Of a stretch of DNA of 64,000 nucleotides, positions 42,962 through 52,200 are shown piece after piece. The stretch spans positions 1,178,001 through 1,242,000 of the forward strand of contig JASFAU010000002.1 of the NCBI GenBank assembly GCA_039704465.1, read 5' to 3'. Position numbers and translations under genes: made by a program. How positions within the stretch are numbered: the stretch's first letter is position 1; each line of letters opens with the position of its first letter. This DNA is from Plasmodiophora brassicae. Lineage: Eukaryota; Endomyxa; Phytomyxea; Plasmodiophorida; Plasmodiophoridae. The notes under the pieces were generated by a model. The model had not been told where the DNA came from, did no database searches, and saw only the letters and a list, made by a program, of their open reading frames with translations.

Positions 42962-45900
42962 TTAAAACAGTTCGAGAACAGCTTCCTCGTCGGCGTCTTC
43001 TCGCTCGTCTATCGTATCCAGCGGCAGCTCCTTCTCGGCGTCCCGGATGGATTCCTGAAGCGGAGCGAGGAAGGGGACGCGCCATTTAGCCGAATCATCG
43101 AGAACGCCTTCGAATACATCGGGCAGACGGACAGATTCAGTGGCAAGCCGCCCCAGGTACGCGTCGAACTCGGACTGGATCGCTCGCGCTTCCTCATATC
43201 GCTGGAACGTGAGCAACGCTTGAAGCAGAGCAGCAACCTGGCCATAACGCGGAGCGAGCAATCGCAACTGTTTCACCAGGAACGCTGGTTCCCGCGGATC
43301 GCCTTCCTTCATCTTCCTTGCCTTGCGACGCTGCTTGGCTGCTGGAGCAGAACCCTGCTTCAGACGCCGCGTGACACTCGAGATGTTGGACCACGGCTTG
43401 CTCGCCCAGCTGTCCACCGACGAGCACTGCGACGTCAACGTGAACGCAGACAGGTTTGACATTTCGCTCTGTGTCCGCTCATCGAACGCTTCATCGTCGT
43501 CGTCTTCGACCCGGTCCACAGCGGTCTCACGGATGGCGACGAGCCGATTGGCACAGTACTTCAGGCGTTGCGTGTTGCTGGCAAGCTCAGCATGCAGATC
43601 GCGAGCGCATCGATCCACAGCAGGGCCAACAACTCGTCCGACCAGATCAGCGCGGTTGCGACCTCGTGCGATCAGGATGGCATCCGCCCACAATTCAGCT
43701 CGAACGAGAACGGAAACGGCGTTGCCCACATCTTGGCAGTACTCAGCGTAGAGATGGCAAGCATTACGAGCAGCAACTTCATCCACGGGTCCAGTCGTCA
43801 TAGTCACCGCCAGGTCACGTGCGAGTCGCGACGTGTCCACGCCAACTCGAAATGCAACTGTCATTGCTTCGCGCCACTGGCCAGCTTCACGATAGGCTTC
43901 CATGGCACGATTGTCGTCACCCGCCGCCTCCCAGGCGGCACCACTTCGGGAGTACTCGGCGTAGGCTGTCAGGAGTGCTGGGTGTTGTGAAGGGAACAGA
44001 CGGAACGCAACAGGGAACAACTCTTCCGGATGGGATTTGATGAGCTCAATGCACAGGTCAACCGATATTGGAGACGCTGTCGCAAGGTGTTCCAGTGCTC
44101 TCGCGTGCCGGCCAAGGCGTAGATCAATGTTATAACGCTGCATATGGGTTGGCATGGCACGAAGGTCGTCGAGAAGGGCGCCATACTCACGAGGGTCTCG
44201 TTGGGAAGCGCGACCAACCATTTCAACCAGCGCGAAGTCGTAGGTCCCTAAGGCCGCGCTGAAGAGATCCTCGGCACTGGAGATTGTGATAGCGAAACGC
44301 ATGGCAGTCATCTGGGCCATTGTACCCAGTGACCCAACCAGACGTAGAGCTTCCTCAAGACGCGGCGGCTGCTGCCGAATCAGGGCACACATATGTGGCT
44401 GGACAAGGCGGACGGCATCGGGCCGCTTGGCGATAGCTTTGGCAATCAGGTCGCATATGAAGTTGACCTTGCCCGCGCTTCGAGGCGCAGCGACGGATTG
44501 CTCGGGAGCGTTGGGAGTGCCCTGGCCAGGGACCTCCACAGCCAGACTTGCAAGGCCAGCGTGATCGACATCATCGTCGTCAACCACTTGACAAGCCTTA
44601 AAGCTCGTGTACACTGTATCCCGGGTGTTGGTGTCGGACACGCTTCCCAAGAATTCGGTAATGTACAACGGCTCGTTAACGTCGTTGACGAACGCCTCCG
44701 GATCGAACGCAACTGGGTCGGCGTCATAAATGAGATTTAGATCGACACGATGTCGCCTCATTTTCAGCAGGGCCGATCGCCAATCACGCTTGCCGAGCAA
44801 TTTCCCGACGGTTTGCATCAAAAGCGGGATCGGGTGAATGACCTCCAGATTGCCTCGCGGCATCTGCAGGACGACCTTATCGTCGGGCACGTCAGCCACC
44901 AGCAAAGCACCGCGCTCGATAGGACGTTGGGAGACTTCTATGCAAGGACTCGCCAAAAGATCCACAATGTGAAGCACGTTCTGGAGGCCTGATGTTGTAA
45001 ACAGAAGCCTGGAGCCGTCATCGGTGACGACCGTCGAGGTGCACTGTTGGGAGATAAGCTCGCCGCTGACAAACAGACGTGACCGACGTGGATCGAATCC
45101 TATCAGAAGACGGCGCCCGCTAATGGAAAATGTTTGGCATGCGGTCGGGAACGCCCCGATGCGTTCATCAGACAGCAGTCGGAAGACGGACCCATCGCTG
45201 GATTGGATGGCACCGTCACGAACGCAAACCACTGGAGACGACGGGACAGAGCAACCGGAAACGTTCCCACATGGGTCCACTATGAGAAGGCCATCATCAC
45301 CGTCCTCGATAGCTTCGACGGCAACAAGTCGTCCATCAGCCATCCACGATAAATGTCGCAATCGACGTGGTCCTCCAAGATCGACAGTTCGCGATGGCGA
45401 CAGCGTGCTGCCCATCTCGAGTTGGTCGATTGCATCGAAAACAGAAAGGGTCGATCCATCGCACAGAACGCATGCCAATGACGACTCGGACAAAGCAATC
45501 GCGCTGATCACGTCCTGGCACTGTGCACGTGCATATGCCAGAGGCGGTGGCATGGTGCACTTTTGTAACGGATACAGGAGCACGTGGCTGCCATCGATAA
45601 CGCCGGCAACAGAGCCGGCGACTGTGACGTCGTTATGAAACGTGACAGTAGTCAAGCCGGATGAGGTGACAAAGACTAGGCGCATGGCATCCTCGGGATC
45701 CCATTGGGCGCCGACAATAGGCGTTGCCGTCGACAGACGTATCTTGCAGTACCAGTGATAGTTGGACCGGCGCATGACGTCGATGTACGAGCTCGTCACA
45801 ATAGCAAACAGCGAAGAATCGACGTTCCAGTCCAGCGACACGAGCGTGCACCCTTCTGGGATGTCGATATCGAACTGACCATGTCGAAGAGCATTCGCTC

Positions 45901-46690
45901 CTTCAAATAGGCACATCATAGTCTTTGCGCCTGATGAACCTGCATCGTGGAGAACAGGGGCGATGGCAAAATCGCCATTTGGTCGGAAAGAAATTGGCCC
46001 AAGTAGCGCATCATGCGCTTCTCTGTCGCTTCTGGCAATTGCATGACCGTTTCGGTCGTACAGGACAACAAGATTGTGCTTTGTGTCAACAGCAATGAAG
46101 GATGTACCGTCTGATCGCCAGCTCAGGTCGCTCATGACATCGTCTACCGCGATCTCGTGGAGCACATCCCATTGTTGCGTCAGTATCAGCATGGAGGACA
46201 CCGATCGTCCGCAAATGGTTAAGAGCTCATGTCCAGGTGACCAGCGTGCGACTGAAACCCCGCCTGCGATCTGGCCAACGACCTCGACAGCACCTTGATC
46301 GCCACCATGAACGTTCACAGTAACAATGTCACCGTTATCGGCAACAATGCAGATGGATTCCAGATCTGGAATATAATCCATCGCAACGATGTCCGCCACA
46401 CCTGCACCGAACGTGCCCTCCGGGATCGGAAAGCGTCCATATTCACAAACGCCATCGACCAGCGGATATCGCACAAGTGCCGAAACGTCTCGCAATAGCA
46501 GAAACGCAGACGACGACGGCGAGTCGATGGAGAACACGCCGAAACACTGCTCGCGTAATGAGCGTACGCGCTCAGTCGTCACCTGCACGTTCCGCATTGC
46601 ACCAGCAGCAGTGCCACGGAGTCCGTCGCGGAGTTCACAGACAGCACGTACTGCAATGTCTGCGTCTTTGACTAGTGCCTGAAGTTCCAT
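42962..46690 (-). CDS. ELP1: Elongator complex subunit 1
   Basis: A single exon of 1,242 codons from the ATG at 46690. The N-terminal half consists of beta-propeller repeats (VADIVAMDYIPDLESICIV, DLSWRSDGTSFIAVD, ISFRPNGDFAIA, LVSLDWNVDSSLFAIV), and the C-terminal half is TPR-like helices (DIFSAALGTYDFALVEM-type; FPSQHPALLTAYAEYSRSGAAWEAAG with the AW.EA repeat; HLYAEYCQDVGNAVSVLVRAELW). A basic stretch AKQRRKARKMKEGDP near the C-terminus corresponds to the tRNA-binding/phosphorylation region of Elp1. Length is near the usual 1,330. Elp1 scaffolds the Elongator complex that makes cm5U in wobble uridines of cytosolic tRNAs. It is remarkable for lacking introns in an intron-rich neighbourhood. 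Confidence 0.93.
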   Translation of the reverse strand: MELQALVKDADIAVRAVCELRDGLRGTAAGAMRNVQVTTERVRSLREQCFGVFSIDSPSSSAFLLLRDVSALVRYPLVDGVCEYGRFPIPEGTFGAGVADIVAMDYIPDLESICIVADNGDIVTVNVHGGDQGAVEVVGQIAGGVSVARWSPGHELLTICGRSVSSMLILTQQWDVLHEIAVDDVMSDLSWRSDGTSFIAVDTKHNLVVLYDRNGHAIARSDREAHDALLGPISFRPNGDFAIAPVLHDAGSSGAKTMMCLFEGANALRHGQFDIDIPEGCTLVSLDWNVDSSLFAIVTSSYIDVMRRSNYHWYCKIRLSTATPIVGAQWDPEDAMRLVFVTSSGLTTVTFHNDVTVAGSVAGVIDGSHVLLYPLQKCTMPPPLAYARAQCQDVISAIALSESSLACVLCDGSTLSVFDAIDQLEMGSTLSPSRTVDLGGPRRLRHLSWMADGRLVAVEAIEDGDDGLLIVDPCGNVSGCSVPSSPVVCVRDGAIQSSDGSVFRLLSDERIGAFPTACQTFSISGRRLLIGFDPRRSRLFVSGELISQQCTSTVVTDDGSRLLFTTSGLQNVLHIVDLLASPCIEVSQRPIERGALLVADVPDDKVVLQMPRGNLEVIHPIPLLMQTVGKLLGKRDWRSALLKMRRHRVDLNLIYDADPVAFDPEAFVNDVNEPLYITEFLGSVSDTNTRDTVYTSFKACQVVDDDDVDHAGLASLAVEVPGQGTPNAPEQSVAAPRSAGKVNFICDLIAKAIAKRPDAVRLVQPHMCALIRQQPPRLEEALRLVGSLGTMAQMTAMRFAITISSAEDLFSAALGTYDFALVEMVGRASQRDPREYGALLDDLRAMPTHMQRYNIDLRLGRHARALEHLATASPISVDLCIELIKSHPEELFPVAFRLFPSQHPALLTAYAEYSRSGAAWEAAGDDNRAMEAYREAGQWREAMTVAFRVGVDTSRLARDLAVTMTTGPVDEVAARNACHLYAEYCQDVGNAVSVLVRAELWADAILIARGRNRADLVGRVVGPAVDRCARDLHAELASNTQRLKYCANRLVAIRETAVDRVEDDDDEAFDERTQSEMSNLSAFTLTSQCSSVDSWASKPWSNISSVTRRLKQGSAPAAKQRRKARKMKEGDPREPAFLVKQLRLLAPRYGQVAALLQALLTFQRYEEARAIQSEFDAYLGRLATESVRLPDVFEGVLDDSAKWRVPFLAPLQESIRDAEKELPLDTIDEREDADEEAVLELF

Positions 46691-46989
46691 TATGTTCTAT
46701 ACACACTAATTATTATGTGTGAGAATAAATAGTGTGTATCACAGTATTCATGCCAGCACCTATATAGTGTTAATTCGCATTTAGTGTTATACACACTACC
46801 GGTTGGGCCTCTAAAACCGCTAACACCTAATTAGTTTGAAACAGACTAATCAGACTAATTGCGGTAATCTAGGCCACGAGATCTCGTGGCGTAGTTGGGC
46901 GGTCCGGTCTACACTATAGAGGGCAGACACGACTATGAGCTGTCCTACTCTGTTTATACGCAGTCATGTCATGAGGAAACGCAACACAG
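46691..46989. other. AT-rich intergenic block with palindromes
   Basis: Upstream of ELP1 the composition switches to AT-rich for about 200 bases. Repeated words include tatacacact / agtgtgtat (facing each other), tagtgtta, and three close copies of gactaat/cctaatta. A perfect 18-bp palindrome, gccacgagatctcgtggc, lies near 46872-46889. No open frame. It should hold the ELP1 promoter; the palindromes could be protein-binding sites or scars of an element. Confidence 0.5.
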
Positions 46990-47790
46990 CTACGACATCA
47001 GAAAATCCATCAGAGCGGCCCGACGAGAACTAAGGTCACCGGCGCCTACATACTCGACATTAGGTGCTGGATAATCCAAAGTCAGAAAACAATGGTTACC
47101 GAAATTGATGTTGAAAAACCACTCTAAACGCGCGAGATGCGCGCCTTGCATGGTATTCAGTGCCGACGAATTCAGGCCAGCTTGCGGGAAGAACGGCACA
47201 TCAGGAAGTGGCGCCCCGACAGGGAATTCGGCAGCGCCGGCAGGGATTGCATCAGAGAATGCTGCGGGTACTTGACCGGCCGGATGGCCAGGCCTCTCCT
47301 TGAGCACTGGAAGCAGCGACATGTTCAGTCCCGCCAGGCTTGCGTTGCGGGCCCTGATTCGCGTGTTGTGAACCATGGCGGAGATGCTGTCCAGCCTGGC
47401 GGAGATGCCGTCCAGCCTGGCGGTGACGGGCGCCAGCGATGCCGCCATGGCAGGCGCAAACCAGGCAGGAGCGTCAGCAGCTGGATAGACTTCCGCGGAA
47501 GGTTGACTCAGGATCGCATGCTCCCGAACCTGGCCACCGGCGACCTCGTCGGCGGTGATCAGGCCGGGGTGTGCCAGTCGAAGGCGCTTGCGCGCATCCA
47601 CTTCCGCCGCCGCGTCTAGGACGTCCTGGGCGGCCATGGGAGCGCCCGCGGCGACTCCAGCGGCAGACGAGCCGGCAACGACCGCCTGTCCTGCCGCCTG
47701 CGACAGCCGGGACGGCAACCGAGTATCATCACGCCAAAAGGGGGTCCCTACGGTCCGCCGCAGCGCTGCGGTCGTCAGTCTGATCGCCAT
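46990..47790 (-). CDS. uncharacterised 266-residue protein with mirrored neighbour
   Basis: One exon from the ATG at 47790. The N-terminus MAIRLTTAALRRTVGTPFW is Arg-rich and amphipathic, like a mitochondrial presequence. An Ala-rich helical stretch (SQAAGQAVVAGSSAAGVA), an acidic-basic helix (DVLDAAAEVDARKRLRL), a double RLDGISA/RLDSISA repeat and a C-terminal block with FFNINFGNHCFLTLDYP follow. The motif HNTRIRARNASL recalls a short domain seen in fungal Mug135-like proteins, but I am not sure. Bases 47398-47725 of this gene are present again in inverted orientation at 47795-48133. Confidence 0.55.
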   Translation of the reverse strand: MAIRLTTAALRRTVGTPFWRDDTRLPSRLSQAAGQAVVAGSSAAGVAAGAPMAAQDVLDAAAEVDARKRLRLAHPGLITADEVAGGQVREHAILSQPSAEVYPAADAPAWFAPAMAASLAPVTARLDGISARLDSISAMVHNTRIRARNASLAGLNMSLLPVLKERPGHPAGQVPAAFSDAIPAGAAEFPVGAPLPDVPFFPQAGLNSSALNTMQGAHLARLEWFFNINFGNHCFLTLDYPAPNVEYVGAGDLSSRRAALMDFLMS

Positions 47791-48151
47791 GAACTACTCG
47801 GTTGCCGTCCCGGCTGTCGCACCGCTGTCGCAGGCGGCAGGACAGGCGGTCGTTGCCGGCTCGTCTGCCGCTGGAGTCGCCGCGGGCGCTCCCATGGCCG
47901 CCCAGGACGTCCTAGACGCGGCGGCGGAAGTGGATGCGCGCAAGCGCCTTCGACTGGCACACCCCGGCCTGATCACCGCCGACGAGGTCGCCGGTGGCCA
48001 GGTTCGGGAGCATGCGATCCTGAGTCAACATTCCGCGGAAGTCTATCCAGCTGCTGACGCTCCTGCCTGGTTTGCGCCTGCCATGGCGGCATCGCTGGCG
48101 CCCGTCACCGCCAGGCTGGACGGCATCTCCGCCACCCCCTTTTGGCGTGAT
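47398..48151. repeat. large near-perfect inverted repeat around a 69-bp centre
   Basis: Arms 47398-47725 and 47795-48133 are reverse complements over about 328 bp, with only a few substitutions and one 11-nt insertion in the right arm (a repeated gctgtcgca-type word). In addition an 18-mer, atcacgccaaaagggggt, in the centre (about 47729-47746) recurs inverted at the far end (48134-48151), so 47729-48151 is bounded by 18-bp terminal inverted repeats. Confidence 0.95.
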
Positions 48152-48166
48152 AAACCTTGCTGGTAA
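47789..48166 (+). CDS. mirror-image partial copy of the facing gene
   Basis: From an ATG at 47789 that overlaps the start codon of the facing gene, 125 codons run to a stop at 48166. The first 11 residues (MNYSVAVPAVA) read the duplicated DNA in another frame; the 11-nt insertion then brings it back, so from LSQAAGQAVV to RLDGISA it repeats the facing protein with one visible change (SQHSAEV for SQPSAEV). It ends TPFWRDKPCW, where TPFWRD is the motif from the N-terminus of the original. Whether it is expressed is unknown; it lacks the C-terminal domain. Confidence 0.4.
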   Translation: MNYSVAVPAVAPLSQAAGQAVVAGSSAAGVAAGAPMAAQDVLDAAAEVDARKRLRLAHPGLITADEVAGGQVREHAILSQHSAEVYPAADAPAWFAPAMAASLAPVTARLDGISATPFWRDKPCW

Positions 48167-49220
48167 CAACGGGACGACCTCGACGTCAGCAGTTTCGGAT
48201 GTCCGGTGTTTAGTGGAATGAATCAATGTGTCGTGCTGGGGTGTCAGGTGATGGGGCGCTGGAATGTTCTGCAGTCGCGCGGTCTGGGCAACCAGACCCT
48301 GAGAGCTATGAGTGCCGGAATGTTCCGTGGTGCTGCTGATGGAATGTTCTGCGGTGTTGGCTGCTGGGTCGTAACGTCATCATCAGCGACAAAATTCCAA
48401 CTGCTGTCGGCCCGCCCGGCATCTCGACGGGCGCTTGCTGATGACCGCCATCGTGTCGGCAGAGTGCTAGCTAGTGGCCTGCCATGGGCAGGATGCTGCC
48501 GCCCGTGCATTACGGTTCGTGGGGTGGGCGACGCTCATCAGGTTCACTTGATTTACAAGAGGCGCCAGAACACGTGGACAGATAGGGAGACCCTGCGGGT
48601 CGATCGCCATTCAACGAGTGAGTATGTCCGGCGTCTTGCGCGTCCTGACTCACTTCTTGATGACGTTCAGCTGGCTCGTCTTGAAGCAATCGGATTGACT
48701 GATCAGCCCCGCGTTCACGACTGAACCTCCATCGACTGCTGCTGAACAGGGCTAATGCCCAGAGCTGCCAACAGATCGGAGCCGATGAGAGTGACTGTGA
48801 CTGTGTCCGTGATCCAAGTGTTTCTTCCGAGTGATGCAAATATTTGTTTCCACCGTAAGTACCATGAATACCCATTTCGATACTTCTTCACTGTGGTGAT
48901 GGTCACCGCCCGGACGGAGAAGCATCCTCCGTATTCAGTTTCGCTTCCAATAGGCAAACAGATATCAGTTGTATGACCACCGATACGTCCTAAGGAATGT
49001 GAGCCGCACACTTGGCAGAGCTCAGTTTACTGCTAATGCTTTTCGCTATCGGAATTCATATATGCATGGCAACCATGGTTCATACATTCGCTTGAGCGTG
49101 AAGGAGAGTCGCTACGTTCCGCGTTGCGGAATGGGGAATGTGGCCCTTGCGAGTTGCGGTACGCACGCGGACTTCCTGCGGCTGGCATTGGCAGCCTGAG
49201 GCGCCTACGAGGAGTCGACA
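48167..49220. other. 1-kb region with weak, unplaced open frames
   Basis: Two short frames read naturally but have no recognised domain: a plus-strand one ending at 48724 (HQVHLIYKRRQNTWTD, then LDDVQLARLEAIGL) and a minus-strand one ending at 48715 (GGCFSVRAVTITTVKKYRNG, SDLLAALGISP). They overlap tail to tail by about ten bases, so both cannot be trusted. The segment 48255-48360 repeats the word ggaatgttc(tg/cg) three times. The promoter of the helicase gene should be at the right end. Confidence 0.3.
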
Positions 49221-52200
49221 ATGGCCGGGGCGGATGGCGACCGCTCCCGATTGCGACCACTGTCGTCGGACGATGAGGACGTCGAGTCGGCGCGCGTGAC
49301 GCCGGATTCTTGCGTGGACCTGCTCGTGGAATGGATTCACAAGGTGGGCGCTGGACGGGTTCAGCTCGAACGCCTGTCCGAATTCTTTGCCGAACAGCCG
49401 GACAGTGTTCGGACCCTCGTCCGTCCGACCGTCAAGCGGTTCCTGCAGCGTCACGCTGATGGCGCCGTACGGTTAGAGGTCGAGCCCGGTCCACCTCGCT
49501 GCCAATACCTTGTCGCTGTCGAGGAAACCGACGACATCTGTGTCTTCGCACCTATGCTTGGCGACCTCGTTCGTGGACAAAAGGACCGCCTTCCTGTCAA
49601 GTACGTGCCCAAAGTTCTCGTCGAGCGTATCACCAAGCACGCCCCCTCCATTGAGGAATTCGTTGACAGGCACGGGCTCTTTTTCGATTTGACGATGGGT
49701 GATGACGAAGACGGTCGCGTCGTATGCAATATCGCCAAGAGCGACACCGCTGTTGTGCAACATGATGACGTAATTCCAGAAGTTGTCACAACTCTCGCTC
49801 GTGCGGAATCTCTCGTCCAGGTCGAGCTCGTCGACCTGAAGTGCGTTGCGCTTGCAATCCGTCCCGGCCTTCTGTGTATGGCTGCCCCACCTTCCACTGT
49901 CCTGCTCTTCGACACGCAGACCTGTCCCGCTCTTGTTCACGATTCTGGACTGTCCAAGCTTCTGTCCAGTTCGGCGGTCACGACCATTGTTCACGACTCG
50001 GCTTCGTTAGCGTCGATATTCGGTACAGACATTCCCCGGGTGTTTGACGTTCAGGTCGCTCATCAGCTTCTGACGTCGACGACGGATCCGGCGCCACTTG
50101 AGCTCGTGCTGAAAACCTACTCATCCTTCGTGGTTTCCTCAGGCTGTGATTCATTGTCTGCTGAAACCTGGGACGAACGTCCCGTTGCCAGCGCGGTCAT
50201 CCAGCATGCCCAACAGCGAGTGGAATATCTGATCGACTCGTTTGCAGAACTTTCGGATCGTCTGGATCCATCCGTAATTGAGGCTGTGTACAGTCGAGCG
50301 TCGGCGACCGGTCGTCAGGTTCCTACAGAAACCCCACCTGCAGAGGAACCGCCAGCCCAGCCAAACACCGAGCCCCAAGCGCCTCTGCCAAGCGAGTTGC
50401 CCTCTGCGGCACCATTACCGTCAAACCTTGATGACGCTCTTCGGCAGTTTGGGGACGCCTTTGAATCGGACAAGCATGGGATCTCAGTCAGCGGTTCGAT
50501 CGCGCCGCTGCAAGCGCCAGTGCTTACTGGTGTGACCTGCTCTGTCAACTTGACGATCACTGGCTCTAGCGAGTTCTCGATGGTGACCTGCACACTTCTT
50601 CAGTCGTCCTGGCAGGACCCTCCTCCGTTTTCCGTGACCCCTGCGCTGAAACGCGATTCGCATCAGGCCCCTGTTGGGCCGTCAGTAGACGTCGTGGTCT
50701 CGTTTCGTTCGTCACTTCCGGGCTGCTACCGTGCGGCGTTGCTGATGGAGTTTCAATCCGTATCGGAAGGTGACGGGGAATCTGAACACAGCCCTGGCCG
50801 TATCGTGATTGGGCGCATGTTTGACAACGTCAACTGTGTCGAGCCGCACCGCGCTTCATCGATTGCAGAACTGGGGCCTCAGAAGCCGTTCCAACCGCGA
50901 AAGCGGTTTACCCGATTCGGCCGCGTCGAGCGGGACACGTTCGATCGGGACGCGATTGGAAGCCCGCCACCCATGAAGACCGCATCGTCGCTGGCCCCAT
51001 ACAACGTCCCTGCCAAGTTCAAGCTGCCGGACGACTTCGCCGCCGTCCCCTCCATCGAAGGATACGCTGAGCGGTTCCATCAACTGCTGTTTGCAGAAGA
51101 AGTCAAAGTTCGCGCCGACCAACGCAACTACGACCTGTCGGACGCCCCGCTTATGCCCATTGATGGGTCGAAGGGGCGGTACCGCGTCGCTGTCGCTGGG
51201 CTGGCTGAGAAGCGCCCGTCTGTTCTAGTCCTCGACGATGTGTTCCTTCTGTTCTGCGACCAGACCTATCGTGCGCGAGTGATGGCCGTTGAACAGGATC
51301 ACATCCAAATTGTAACCGGAGAGACGTTCCGGGCCCGGTGCGGGTCGTCTCCTCGCGCCGACATCCGATTCGTTCACAATCGGAAGTCGTTCAAGCTGTC
51401 CCATCAAGGCGTCGACGCGTTCGATCCTGCGATCCATGGAGATCTCGTGTTCCCGAGTGGTGATGCTCGCATCGACGATAGCAAGTCATCCTCGGATCGT
51501 CAAGTGGACGTCGACCCCAAACTCAACGACGAACAGCGTTCCGCCGTTCAGAATTTAGTCGAATTCGACCAGCGAAGCCGCGTGCCTTACGTCATCTTCG
51601 GCCCACCCGGTACGGGCAAGACCGCTACGCTGGTCGAAGCGCTCCGACACATCGTTCGCGTCCACAGCGACATCCACGTGCTCGTGTGCTGCCCAACGAA
51701 TGCTGCCGCCGACCTGCTCGTCGAACGTCTCGCTCCTGTGATGCCACCTTCTTCAATGTTCCGCGTCATGGCTCGTAATCGCAAGCAGGTCGAAACGCCA
51801 TCTGCTGTGCTGCCGTTCGCCGGCATCTGCGAAGATGGCGACGGATTCGCCAGCCACTCAATGGAGGACATCACGGCTGACAATGTTCGTGTTGTCGTTG
51901 CCACGCTGTCCACCGCGGGCACCTTCGTTAACCTGGGAGTCCCTCGAGGGTTCTTTAAACTCATTGCTGTTGATGAAGCGGGCCAGGCTACTGAGCCCGA
52001 ACTGATGAGCGTCGTCGGCCCGCTTGCAGACAAGCAGACCCGGCTCGTCCTGTCTGGCGATCCTGAACAGCTCGGCCCAATCGTCATGTCGAAGGACGCT
52101 GCTGCCAAGGGTCTGGGCGTGTCGCTTCTGGAACGTCTTGTCCGGCTGCCGGTTTATGGCCCGGGCAGTGCATTCATTCAGCGCCTTGTTCGGAACTACC

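Noticed and set aside
47726..47794. Bacterial-style divergent promoter between the mirrored ORFs
   Set aside because: The centre is simply the original coding start of the minus-strand gene plus duplication junctions; no promoter motif is visible.
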